A DNA stretch of 61,055 nucleotides from a bacterium HR10 (GTDB lineage Bacteria; Acidobacteriota; Blastocatellia; HR10). Location: contig BEHM01000019.1 of the NCBI GenBank assembly GCA_002923315.1, positions 1-61,055 of the forward strand, given 5' to 3'. Each line of letters begins with the position of its first letter. The first letter of the stretch is position 1. Of this stretch, positions 1 to 10,145 are shown in pieces. Made by a program: the position numbers and the translations under genes. The notes below the pieces were generated by a model that saw only the letters and a program-made list of their open reading frames with translations, was not told the origin of the DNA and did not search any database.

Positions 1-1
1 G

Positions 2-250
2 CTACAGGAGCGACTCACGCAGTGGGGGCTGGCCCTTGTGCTCGGCGGCGTCCTGGGGAATCTCACGGATCGGCTCCTGCGCGGGGCCGTCGTGGACTTT
101 CTCGATGTCTTCATCGGGCGGTACCGATGGCCCACGTTCAACATCGCCGATCTCGTCATCACCATGGGCGCGCTGTTGCTGTTGGCCGATGCGCTGCGCC
201 CCTCGCCGGAAGCTCGCCTGCGTCGTCAACCCAATGGGGGGCTCCCCTAG
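2..250 (+). CDS. lspA: Signal peptidase II (lipoprotein signal peptidase), C-terminal part
   Basis: This is the C-terminal 82 residues of an inner-membrane aspartyl protease that cleaves the signal peptide of prolipoproteins after Lgt has added diacylglycerol. The reading frame is open from base 2, so the 5' end lies outside the window. The family signature is visible as GNLTDRLLRG followed by VVDFLDVF, and then FNIADLVITMG, which carry the two catalytic aspartates (one in each block). A last hydrophobic segment follows. The gene stops 12 bases before lgt, so the two steps of lipoprotein maturation are encoded together. Identification is firm despite the truncation. Confidence 0.93.
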   Translation, partial: LQERLTQWGLALVLGGVLGNLTDRLLRGAVVDFLDVFIGRYRWPTFNIADLVITMGALLLLADALRPSPEARLRRQPNGGLP

Positions 251-262
251 GAGCGCGCGAGG

Positions 263-1081
263 ATGCATCCGGAACTCTTTCGCCTCCCGTATGTGAATGT
301 GCCGATCTACACCTATGGCGCCCTCCAGGCGCTCGCCTTTCTGCTGGGTCTCTGGCTGGCCATGCGTTTGGGCGAACAGGACGGATTAGATCGCACGCAC
401 CTGTTCAATTTCGGCATCGGCGCGCTGCTCGGAGGGGTGATCGGCGCGCGGCTGCTGATGATCCTCACCGAGTGGAACCTCCATGAGGACAAATGGCAGC
501 TCCTCTTCTCTCTCGATCTCTTGAGATCGGGCGGCGTCTATCTGGGCGGCTTCCTGGGCGGGCTGGCCGTCGCGCTGTGGCTGGCTCGACGATACCGGCT
601 CCCCTGGTGGCGGACGGCCGATGCGTTCGCGCCGAGCGTGGCGCTCGGGCTGGCTCTGGGACGGCTCGGTTGCTTCTCCGCCGGGTGCTGCTGGGGGAAA
701 CCGACAACAGCGTGGTGGGGGGTCGAATTTCCCGAGATCGCGCATCGCTTCGTGGGGACGCCGACGGGCGTGCGCCTGCATCCGACGCAGCTCTATGAAG
801 CCGCGGTCGCCTTCCTCCTTTTCCTCCTGCTGCTCGGGCTGCGAAAGCGGCGCGCGTTTCCCGGCCAATTGATCCTCACCTACATGTTCCTCTACGGCGC
901 GGCGCGAGTGGTTCTCGAATTCTGGCGCGACGATTGGCGCGGATGGATCGGTCCGCTCTCGACCTCGCAGTTCCTCTCCCTCGGCCTCATGCTCGCTTCG
1001 CTGCTTCTCTTCGCCCGATTGTCCGCGCAGCGACGTCGCCCGGCGTCCGAAGCACCCTCATCCCCCCCTCACGGAAATTGA
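263..1081 (+). CDS. lgt: Prolipoprotein diacylglyceryl transferase
   Basis: This is an integral membrane enzyme of 272 residues that transfers diacylglycerol from phosphatidylglycerol to the lipobox cysteine of prolipoproteins. The sequence has several hydrophobic helices, the Lgt signature region around residue 133 (GRLGCFSAGCCWG) and the conserved HPTQLYEA block near residue 173. The length is normal for the family. In the signature, the residues after GRLG differ from the usual NF-N-E form (CFSAGCCWG), a variation seen in several phyla. It lies directly behind lspA, so the pair probably shares a transcript. Confidence 0.95.
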   Translation: MHPELFRLPYVNVPIYTYGALQALAFLLGLWLAMRLGEQDGLDRTHLFNFGIGALLGGVIGARLLMILTEWNLHEDKWQLLFSLDLLRSGGVYLGGFLGGLAVALWLARRYRLPWWRTADAFAPSVALGLALGRLGCFSAGCCWGKPTTAWWGVEFPEIAHRFVGTPTGVRLHPTQLYEAAVAFLLFLLLLGLRKRRAFPGQLILTYMFLYGAARVVLEFWRDDWRGWIGPLSTSQFLSLGLMLASLLLFARLSAQRRRPASEAPSSPPHGN

Positions 1082-1106
1082 GGATCGTGGGAGCGTGTGC
1101 TATAAG
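1078..1106 (+). promoter_or_regulatory. Sigma-70-type promoter for the Mrr_N-like gene and mutS
   Basis: A TTGAGG (1078-1083) and a TATAAG (1101-1106) are separated by 17 bases. The -35 hexamer overlaps the last codons of lgt. The predicted start of transcription, near 1113, is about 25 bases before the ATG at 1139. Assigned by eye. Confidence 0.45.
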
Positions 1107-1138
1107 TAAAGGCCACGTCCGGTGTGAGGCCGCGATCT

Positions 1139-1837
1139 ATGGCGCTGCCGGAGAGCGCTCGACTGGAAGGACCGATCCTTCAGGAGCTGCTCGCTCTCGG
1201 AGGCGAGGAGCGCCTGCGCGCGCTGTATGACCGACTCCGCGCGTATTTCCCCCACCTGGAGGAGCAGCCGGACGCTTCCGCGCACTGGCGAATGCTGGTG
1301 CAACGCGCCGGAGCCCGCCTGGTCAGAAAGGGCGAACTGCAGCGGCACGCGGGCCGGTGGCGACTCACCGAGCGCGGCCGCCAGCGCGCCGAGGCGGAGC
1401 GGATGTGCCTGGAGCCGCTGCGCGGTGAGTCTCCGCGACGCGCGCCCTCTCACGCGGAGCTGCAGACCATGCTCGTCGAGATCGGACGCCTGCTCGGCAA
1501 ATACGCAGAGCGAGAGCACGAGCGTTACGACGTCGTGTGGAAGGACAGCCCTCTGTCACCCCGCCTGAGCCACGTGTTCGAGGTCCAGGTGCGGGGGAAG
1601 ATCGAGAGCGCGCTGGTCAAGCTCAAGCACGCCTACGATACGCAGCGGTCGAAACCCGTGCTCGTCATCTCGGATGCGCGAGACGAACGCCGCGCGCGCG
1701 AGTGGCTGCGCCCTTATCTCTCCGGCTCCTTCCATGAGATCGGGGAGGTCACCCTCGTCCTCGGGGCCGGGGACGTCGAGCGCTTGCATCGCGCGCTCAC
1801 GTCAGTTCAAGACGTGCTATGCGGGATCTTCACCTGA
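1139..1837 (+). CDS. Mrr_N-like winged helix plus restriction-endonuclease-like domain protein, overlaps mutS
   Basis: I do not recognise a named family for the whole 232-residue protein. The first 85 residues resemble the winged-helix N-terminal domain of Mrr-type restriction proteins: a LGG turn, helices, and RWRLTERGRQRAE as the wing. The second half, from about residue 125, contains YDVVW, then FEVQ about 18 residues later, then helix KIESALVKLKHAYD and strand PVLVIS. This D...E-x-Q spacing is what a PD-(D/E)xK nuclease fold would show, with Gln in place of Lys; this is my inference. A GTG five codons upstream (1124) is an alternative start. The 3' end overlaps the mutS start by 19 bases, so the two genes are probably translationally coupled. 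Confidence 0.6.
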   Translation: MALPESARLEGPILQELLALGGEERLRALYDRLRAYFPHLEEQPDASAHWRMLVQRAGARLVRKGELQRHAGRWRLTERGRQRAEAERMCLEPLRGESPRRAPSHAELQTMLVEIGRLLGKYAEREHERYDVVWKDSPLSPRLSHVFEVQVRGKIESALVKLKHAYDTQRSKPVLVISDARDERRAREWLRPYLSGSFHEIGEVTLVLGAGDVERLHRALTSVQDVLCGIFT

Positions 1838-4404
1838 CGCCGCCCTTGCGCCGACAGTACCTGGAGATCAAGCGGCGCTATCCCGACATGCTCGTCCTCT
1901 TTCAGGTGGGCGACTTCTTCGAAGCCTTCGACGAGGATGCCCGCACGCTCTCGCGCGAGTTGGGGCTGGTCCTGACGACGAAGTACATGGGGAAGAATCT
2001 GCGCGTGCCGCTGGCGGGCATTCCCGTGGTCTCGCTCACGCACCATCTGCGCCGGTTGATCGAGCGGGGATACAAGGTCGCCATCTGCGAACAACTGACG
2101 CCGCCCGGCCGACGCCTCATTCATCGCGACGTCACGCGCGTGGTGACGCCGGGCACGCTCATGGAGCCCGCGCTCCTGGAGGAGCGCGCGAGCAATTACC
2201 TGGTGAGCTTCCTCGCCGAAGATGCGCGCGCGGGCGTAGCCTTTGTGGAGATCACGACTGGGGAATTCGCGGCGACGGAAGCCTCGCGCGAGCAGGCCTG
2301 GGAAGAGCTGACGCGTTTGGGACCGGCCGAAGTTCTCGTCCCGGAGAGTTTCGCCCGCGCGGAGGGCGCGAAGATCCCCGCCCTCACGCTCGGGCGCGCC
2401 GCCACGATCACGCCGCTGGCGGATGAGGTGTTCGCTCCGGACGTCTGCCGCCGCGCGCTTCACGAGCACTTCGGTGCCGCCGCCCTGGAGGCGCAACCGC
2501 TGGCGATCCGCGCCGCCGGCGCCATCCTGCAATATCTTCGGCGGACGCAGCCGCGCGTGGTCGAGCAGCTCGATCGCGTGCACTCATATACGCTCGACGC
2601 CTTCATGGCGTTGGACCCGCAGACGATCACCCACCTGGAGATCTTCCAGAGTCGCGCGGGGACGAGCGAGGGATCGCTGCTGGCCGTTCTGGATCGCACG
2701 ATCACGCCCATGGGCAGCCGTCGGCTGAAACAGTGGTTGAAATACCCTCTGGTGGACCTCGCGGCCCTGCGGGAGCGTCAGGAAGCGGTCCAGTGGTTTC
2801 TCGACCGGGAAGCCATCCGCCGCGAATTCCGCGCCCAGCTCGGCCAGCTCGCCGACATGGAACGGGTGATCGGGCGCGTCAAGAGCGGATCGGTCACGCC
2901 CCGTGAAGTCGTCGCGCTCGGCCGCAGCCTGCGCGCGCTCTCCGCGATCCGCGCGCTCTTCGCCGAAGCCCCCCCGCCGCTCCGCTCGCGACTCACTCAG
3001 GTGATCCCGCAGGACGCCATCGCGCAACTCATCGCCGAGGCGCTTGTCGAAGACCCTCCGCCCTCCCTCGAACAGGGTGGGGTCATCCGAGCGGGCTTCT
3101 CCAGGGAGCTGGACGAGCTGCGCGCGCTCCTCAAGAACGGGAAGGCCTATTTGGCCGAACTCGAAGCGCGCGAGCGCGCGCGCACGGGCATCCGCTCGCT
3201 CAAGGTGGGGTACAACAAGGTCTTCGGTTACTACATCGAGGTCACCAAGCCCAATCTGCATCTGGTCCCCCCGGACTACATCCGCAAGCAGACGCTCGTG
3301 GGGGCCGAGCGATTCTTCACCCTCGAGCTGAAGGAACACGAATCGGTCGTCGCGCATGCGGAGGAGCGAATTCGCGAATTGGAATCGAGCCTGTTCCAGC
3401 AACTCTGCGCGCGCATCGCCGAACACCGCGAGGACATCCTCCGCACGGCGCGCGCGCTCGGCGAGCTGGACGTCTTGGCGACCTGGGCCGACGTCGCCGC
3501 CGAATACGGCTATGTCCGCCCGCAGCTGGTGGCCGAACCGCGAACGCTCATTCGCAATGGGCGCCATCCCGTCGTCGAACGCTGCGTGCCGGCCGGTCAG
3601 TTCGTCCCCAACGACACGGCCCTCTCGACCGAGGAGGCGCAGATCCTCATCCTCACCGGCCCGAACCTCTCGGGCAAGTCCACGTATCTGCGTCAGGTCG
3701 CCCTCATCACGCTGCTGGCGCAGGTGGGCAGCTTCGTCCCGGCCGAAGAGGCCATCATCGGAGTGACCGATCGCATCTTCTACCGCTTCGGCGCCGAAGA
3801 CTACATCAGCCAAGGCCGCTCGAGCTTCTTCGTCGAGATGACGGAGACGGCGGCGATCCTGAATCGCGCGACCTCGCGTTCGCTCATCCTCCTGGATGAG
3901 ATCGGGCGCGGGACGAGCACGTACGATGGCTTGGCGCTGGCGCGCGCCGTGATCGAATACCTCCATCACCATCCGCGCGTGCGGGCGCGAACGCTCTTCG
4001 CCACGCACTTTCATGAACTGACGGAGCTGGAGCAGCTGCTGCCTCGGGTGAAGAACTTCCACATCCTGGTGGCTGAAGAGAACGGGGAACTCCGCTTCCT
4101 GCACCGCGTCGTCCCCGGGCGCGCGACCCGCAGCTACGGCGTGCAGGTCGCCCGACTGGCGGGACTGCCGCGCCCGATCATTCGCCGCGCCGAAGAGTTG
4201 CTCGCCGAATATGAAGCCCAGGGACGACGGGGGCTCGAGCTCGGACGTCGCGTCGCCGAACATCCCGGTGAGTATGCCACCTCCCCTCTTCGGGAGATCG
4301 CCGATCGGTTGCAGCGTCTGGACCCGAATGTCCTCACTCCGATCGAAGCGCTCATGACGCTCTACGAACTGAAGCGTATGCTCGAAGCCTCCGGGTCGGA
4401 ATGA
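1819..4404 (+). CDS. mutS: DNA mismatch repair protein MutS
   Basis: MutS recognises base mismatches and small loops and signals repair in an ATP-dependent way. The protein has 861 residues, the normal size. The mismatch-reading motif is GDFFEAF at residues 31-37 (the Phe-x-Glu wedge), followed by the connector, lever and clamp domains. The ATPase carries Walker A GPNLSGKST near residue 614, Walker B LILLDEIGRGTSTYDG and the TLFATHFHEL switch. The start lies inside the preceding Mrr_N-like gene. The gene ends 10 bases from the convergent lepA. No mutL or mutH is present in this window. Confidence 0.97.
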   Translation: MRDLHLTPPLRRQYLEIKRRYPDMLVLFQVGDFFEAFDEDARTLSRELGLVLTTKYMGKNLRVPLAGIPVVSLTHHLRRLIERGYKVAICEQLTPPGRRLIHRDVTRVVTPGTLMEPALLEERASNYLVSFLAEDARAGVAFVEITTGEFAATEASREQAWEELTRLGPAEVLVPESFARAEGAKIPALTLGRAATITPLADEVFAPDVCRRALHEHFGAAALEAQPLAIRAAGAILQYLRRTQPRVVEQLDRVHSYTLDAFMALDPQTITHLEIFQSRAGTSEGSLLAVLDRTITPMGSRRLKQWLKYPLVDLAALRERQEAVQWFLDREAIRREFRAQLGQLADMERVIGRVKSGSVTPREVVALGRSLRALSAIRALFAEAPPPLRSRLTQVIPQDAIAQLIAEALVEDPPPSLEQGGVIRAGFSRELDELRALLKNGKAYLAELEARERARTGIRSLKVGYNKVFGYYIEVTKPNLHLVPPDYIRKQTLVGAERFFTLELKEHESVVAHAEERIRELESSLFQQLCARIAEHREDILRTARALGELDVLATWADVAAEYGYVRPQLVAEPRTLIRNGRHPVVERCVPAGQFVPNDTALSTEEAQILILTGPNLSGKSTYLRQVALITLLAQVGSFVPAEEAIIGVTDRIFYRFGAEDYISQGRSSFFVEMTETAAILNRATSRSLILLDEIGRGTSTYDGLALARAVIEYLHHHPRVRARTLFATHFHELTELEQLLPRVKNFHILVAEENGELRFLHRVVPGRATRSYGVQVARLAGLPRPIIRRAEELLAEYEAQGRRGLELGRRVAEHPGEYATSPLREIADRLQRLDPNVLTPIEALMTLYELKRMLEASGSE

Positions 4405-4414
4405 TCACGGCGCT

Positions 4415-6232
<1,818 letters not shown>

Positions 6233-6240
6233 CTCCGAAA

Positions 6241-7206
6241 CTACCGGAAGGTATCGCGCGCGAGCATCGCACTGCCGATGACGCCCGCCTGACCGCCCAG
6301 CAGCGACGTGACGATCTCACAATGAGCCGCCATGGCCGCGAACGCCCGTCGCTTGACCTCCGCGATGATCGGATTCAGCAGCAGCTCGCCAGCGACCATA
6401 ACGCCTCCCCCCAGCACGACCATATCGGGATTGAGGAGGTTGATGACATTGGCCACCGCGATCCCGATCCACTTCCCCGTCTGCTCTAGGATCATGAGCG
6501 AGAAATCGTCACCGGTGAGCGCTTCGGTGGCGATGCGCTCGGGTGTCAGCTCCCCTTTCCCCGGCAGGGCCAGGCTCGAGAGCGAGGAACTGCGGTCCCG
6601 GAAGAGCCGCTCGCGCGCGCGCCGGACGATATTGGGGCCGGAGGCGATCGTCTCCAAGCACCCGCGATTGCCGCACGCGCAGGGCAGGCCCTCCGGGTCC
6701 ACGGTCGTATGGCCGAATTCTCCGGCGAAACCGAGCGAGCCGCGATAGAGTTTCCCTTCGCAGATGACTCCGGCTCCGATACCCGTCCCCACGGCGATGT
6801 AGATCACGTTCGATCGGCCCCGAGCCGCACCGCAGACGAATTCTCCATAGGCGGCCATATTCGCATCGTTCTCGACGAGCACTGGACACCGCAAGAGCTC
6901 TGCCACCGCTTCGGAGACATTCGCCTTCACGAGTGCGGGCAGGTTCGGTGCCGCCTCCACGCGCCGTGTCCTGGCGTTCACCAATCCCGGGACGCCCACG
7001 CCCGCGCTGCGGATCGGCCACCGACGCTCGCTCGCCCGATCGCGCAAGCGCTCGACGCAGCGGCGCACCCCCTCCAGGACCACGCTCGGATCATCGCCGA
7101 TGGCTTCCTGGGTGATCTCGCAGATCTCCCCCTCGGCGTTCACGAGCGCCGCTTTGACGGTCGTGGCGCTGACGTCCACGCCCATGTAGATGGTCTCATC
7201 GTCCAT
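6241..7206 (-). CDS. ROK-family sugar kinase (glucokinase-like)
   Basis: This is an ATP-dependent sugar kinase of the ROK family with 321 residues, most likely a glucokinase. The N-terminal phosphate-binding segment is [14 protein letters not shown]. The catalytic block is [14 protein letters not shown]. The zinc-binding ROK signature is [10 protein letters not shown], preceded by the metal-binding His in GEFGHTTV. I chose the ATG at 7206 because GGGAAGG lies at the right distance and because the -10 element at 7232-7237 places the transcription start near 7225. That rules out the in-frame start nine codons upstream. The gene is followed by lepA after 8 bases and faces fusA-like divergently. 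The exact sugar cannot be read from the sequence. Confidence 0.88.
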   Translation of the reverse strand: MDDETIYMGVDVSATTVKAALVNAEGEICEITQEAIGDDPSVVLEGVRRCVERLRDRASERRWPIRSAGVGVPGLVNARTRRVEAAPNLPALVKANVSEAVAELLRCPVLVENDANMAAYGEFVCGAARGRSNVIYIAVGTGIGAGVICEGKLYRGSLGFAGEFGHTTVDPEGLPCACGNRGCLETIASGPNIVRRARERLFRDRSSSLSSLALPGKGELTPERIATEALTGDDFSLMILEQTGKWIGIAVANVINLLNPDMVVLGGGVMVAGELLLNPIIAEVKRRAFAAMAAHCEIVTSLLGGQAGVIGSAMLARDTFR

Positions 7207-7231
7207 AGACCTTCCCGCCTCGGTTTTCGAC

Positions 7232-7261
7232 ACTATAGCAGAAGGCGCGAGAACGCGTCAA
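7232..7261 (-). promoter_or_regulatory. Promoter of the ROK kinase-lepA transcript
   Basis: On the reverse strand TTGACG (7256-7261) and TATAGT (7232-7237) are separated by 18 bases. Both hexamers differ from consensus by one base. Transcription should begin near 7225, 19 bases before the chosen start codon. Confidence 0.65.
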
Positions 7262-7317
7262 AATCTCCCCCCCTCTGTCCCTCCGCCGCTGACCTCGCGA
7301 ATCTCGGTCCCACGACC

Positions 7318-7345
7318 TTGCGCGAATCGTCGAGTGTGATAAATT
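7318..7345 (+). promoter_or_regulatory. Possible promoter of the EF-G-like gene
   Basis: TTGCGC (7318-7323) is followed after 16 bases by TAAATT (7340-7345), within the AT-rich stretch TGATAAATTT that stands out in this GC-rich gap. The start codon is 46 bases further on. Weaker than the divergent promoter. Confidence 0.35.
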
Positions 7346-7391
7346 TACCACTTCGCGTGATGATCTCGCCATCGAGGGAGAGGGGCAACCG

Positions 7392-9497
7392 ATGAAGACG
7401 TATACAGGACCGGAGATCCGAAACATCGCTGTCGTCGGACATGGAGACGCGGGGAAGACCTCGCTCGTCGCCGCCATGCTCTTTGATGCGGGCGTCACCC
7501 CGCGATTGGGGCGAGTGGACGAGGGCACGACGGTGACCGATTACGATGAGGATGAGATCGAGCGCAAGATCACGCTGCATACGGCGCTCGCCCACGTGGA
7601 ATGGAAGGGGACGAAGATCAACCTCCTGGACACCCCCGGCTATCAGGCCTTCATCCACGACGCGCGCGGCGCCGTGCGCGTAGCCGATACGGCTCTGGTC
7701 GTCGTGGACGCCGTCGAGGGCGTTCAGGTGCAAACGGAGAAGGCGTGGAGCTATGCGGAGGAATTCGGGACCCCACGCGCCTTGGTCATCAACAAGATGG
7801 ATCGCGAGCGGGCCGACTTCGACGCCGCGCTCAACTCCATCGCGGAGGCGTTTGGACGCTCGGCGGTCCCCTTTCAGATCCCCATCGGGCGAGAGCGCGA
7901 ATTCTCTGGCGTGGTGGATGTGATCACGCGCCGCGCCTATCTCTTTCAGAATGACCTGAGCGGGACGTTCACCGAGACGGATCCGCCGGCGGAGCTGAGC
8001 GATCAGATCGAGGCGCGCCGCGAAGCGCTCATCGAGATGGTGGCCGAGAGCTCGGATGAGCTGCTGGAGAAGTTCTTCGCCGAGGGCACGCTCGCGGATG
8101 AGGACTTGCTCGCGGGCATTCGGAAGGCCATCGTGGAGAAGCGGCTCTTCCCCGTCTTCGTCGCTTCGGCGTACTTGAACATCGGCATTCAGCCGCTTCT
8201 GGATGCGCTGGTGCGCTACACGCCGGCGCCCACGGATTTCGGGAGCGTGCGCGGGCGCGCGGGGATCGAAGCCGATGCCCCTGTGATCGAACGCCCGATC
8301 TCGGATGACGCGCCCTACTCCGCCTTCGTCTTCAAGACGATCGCCGATCCCTTCGCCGGTCGCATCACGCTCTTCAAGGTCTACTCCGGCATCATGCGAT
8401 CGGACATGACGGCCTACAACGTCACCAAGGGCGTCCAGGAGCGCCTGGGGCCGCTTCATGTCGTTCAGGGCAAGCAGCTCGAAAAGGTCCCCGAGCTGCA
8501 TGCGGGCGACATCGGGGCCGTCACAAAGCTGCGCGAGACGCACACCAATGACACCTTCGCCGACAAGGCGGCGCCCATCGTCTACGATCCGATCACCTTC
8601 CCGCAGCCGGCCATCGCCTTCGCTATCGAGCCGAAGTCGCGCGCGGATGAGGACAAGCTCTCGGCGGCGCTGCATCGGCTCCTGGAAGAGGACCTGGCGC
8701 TGCGCTTCGAGCGCGATCCGCAGACGAAAGACTTCCTGCTCTCGGGGACCGGACAATTGCACATCGAGACCGTCGTCGCGCGCCTCAAGAAGCGCTACGG
8801 CGTGGACGTGAACCTGAAGCTCCCGAAGGTGCCCTATCGCGAGACGTTCAAAAACCGCGTGGAAGCGCACGGGCGGCACAAGAAGCAGACGGGCGGGCGC
8901 GGACAGTTCGGCGATTGCGTCTGCATCTTCGAGCCGCTGCCGCGCGGCGCGGGCTTCGAGTTCGTGGATAAGATCTTCGGCGGGGTGATCCCACAGCAAT
9001 TCCGCCCGGCGGTCGAGAAAGGGATTCTCGAAGCCGCACAGAATGGGCCGCTGGCGGGCTATCCCGTCGTGGATTTCCGCGTCGAGCTGATTGATGGGCA
9101 GACGCATCCGGTGGATTCCGATGAGTTGTCCTTCAAGCTGGCGGGGATCAAAGCCTTCCGCATCGCTATGGAGAAGGCCAATCCCGTGCTGCTGGAGCCG
9201 ATCATGCACGTGGAAGTCGTCGTCCCGCAGGAATGCGCGGGCGATGTCATCGGCGATCTGAACGCGCGGCGCGGCCGCATCCTGGGCATGGAAGCGCGCG
9301 GCAAGCAGCAGGTCATTCGCGCGCAAGTCCCGCTGGCCGAGATGCTCACCTATCAATCCACGTTGAATTCGCTCACGGGCGCGCGCGGCACGTACACGAT
9401 GGAGCTCTCGCATTACGACGAGGTTCCCCCGCACATCGCGCAGAAGATCATCGCCGAAGCGCGCGCCGAAGGCCGGGTCAAAGCTGAAGAGGAGTGA
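7392..9497 (+). CDS. Elongation factor G-like GTPase (EF-G paralogue)
   Basis: This is a translational GTPase of 701 residues with the five-domain EF-G layout. The G1 motif is GHGDAGKTS (residues 16-24) rather than the AHIDAGKTT of the main translocase. DTPGYQAF stands for the usual DTPGHVDF, and NKMDRE is G4. The switch I region (YDEDEIERKITLHTA) is also of the paralogue type. These features match the second, EF-G-2-like group found beside the normal fusA in many phyla, so I avoid the symbol fusA. There is no str operon (rpsL, rpsG, tuf) around it, which agrees. A purine-rich GGGAGAGG lies 8 bases before the ATG. Its role (translocation, recycling or ribosome rescue) is unknown. Confidence 0.88.
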   Translation: MKTYTGPEIRNIAVVGHGDAGKTSLVAAMLFDAGVTPRLGRVDEGTTVTDYDEDEIERKITLHTALAHVEWKGTKINLLDTPGYQAFIHDARGAVRVADTALVVVDAVEGVQVQTEKAWSYAEEFGTPRALVINKMDRERADFDAALNSIAEAFGRSAVPFQIPIGREREFSGVVDVITRRAYLFQNDLSGTFTETDPPAELSDQIEARREALIEMVAESSDELLEKFFAEGTLADEDLLAGIRKAIVEKRLFPVFVASAYLNIGIQPLLDALVRYTPAPTDFGSVRGRAGIEADAPVIERPISDDAPYSAFVFKTIADPFAGRITLFKVYSGIMRSDMTAYNVTKGVQERLGPLHVVQGKQLEKVPELHAGDIGAVTKLRETHTNDTFADKAAPIVYDPITFPQPAIAFAIEPKSRADEDKLSAALHRLLEEDLALRFERDPQTKDFLLSGTGQLHIETVVARLKKRYGVDVNLKLPKVPYRETFKNRVEAHGRHKKQTGGRGQFGDCVCIFEPLPRGAGFEFVDKIFGGVIPQQFRPAVEKGILEAAQNGPLAGYPVVDFRVELIDGQTHPVDSDELSFKLAGIKAFRIAMEKANPVLLEPIMHVEVVVPQECAGDVIGDLNARRGRILGMEARGKQQVIRAQVPLAEMLTYQSTLNSLTGARGTYTMELSHYDEVPPHIAQKIIAEARAEGRVKAEEE

Positions 9498-9535
9498 TGC
9501 CCCCTGCGCGCGCCGACCGCGCGCGGAGACGCAGC

Positions 9536-10132
9536 ATGCCGAGGACGCTGCTCGTCGCGACGAGAAATCGCGGGAAATGGATGGAGATCCGGGAGCTGCT
9601 CGCCGACCTCCCGCTGGAATTGATCAACCTGGGCGATCTCCCTCATCTCCCCGATGCCGTCGAATCCGGGTCCTCATTTGAGGAGAACGCGCTGCAGAAG
9701 GCCCGCTTCTTCCACGAACGAACGGGATGGCTCACGATCGCCGAAGACTCCGGTCTGGTCGTGGAGGCGCTCGGGGGCGCCCCGGGTCTTCTGTCCGCTC
9801 GATACGGCAGAAGCGACGCCGAGCGCATCGCCCGATTGCTCGCCGAGCTTCGCGACGTCCCCTCCGAACGACGCACGGCCCGCTTCGTCTGCGTCGCCGC
9901 GCTCGTCGGCCCAGGTCTGGAGCGGACCTTTCGCGGCGAAGTGGTCGGCCGAATTCGGACGGCACCGGCGGGGACCGGCGGCTTCGGATACGACCCCGTC
10001 TTTGAATACCCCCCGCTGGGAAAGACATTCGCCGAACTGACGCGCGCGGAGAAGTGCGCCGTCAGCCACCGCGGCCAGGCCTTCCGCCAGCTCCGTGACT
10101 TCCTCCAACAGCACCTGAGCATCGCCCCTTGA
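9536..10132 (+). CDS. rdgB: XTP/dITP diphosphatase (RdgB/HAM1 family)
   Basis: This is a nucleotide-pool sanitising pyrophosphatase that hydrolyses non-canonical purine triphosphates such as ITP and XTP to monophosphates. The protein has 198 residues. Motifs seen are LLVATRNRGKWMEI at the N-terminus, SFEENALQKA, AEDSGLVVEALGGAPG and GGFGYDPVF, then SHRGQAF. I chose the ATG at 9536 because GGAG lies 7 bases before it and the family starts there. Earlier in-frame codons (9494, 9497) would add 13-14 unconserved residues and overlap the EF-G-like stop codon. Confidence 0.94.
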   Translation: MPRTLLVATRNRGKWMEIRELLADLPLELINLGDLPHLPDAVESGSSFEENALQKARFFHERTGWLTIAEDSGLVVEALGGAPGLLSARYGRSDAERIARLLAELRDVPSERRTARFVCVAALVGPGLERTFRGEVVGRIRTAPAGTGGFGYDPVFEYPPLGKTFAELTRAEKCAVSHRGQAFRQLRDFLQQHLSIAP

Positions 10133-10145
10133 GGTCCTCCCGCCC

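Noticed and set aside
2584..4263. Long open frame opposite mutS
   Set aside because: It is the antisense shadow of a GC-rich gene; no family motif or ribosome site, and mutS is complete on the other strand.
7233..9434. A 733-codon frame opposite the EF-G-like gene
   Set aside because: Antisense to a clear GTPase with intact motifs; amino-acid composition is the mirror of its codons.
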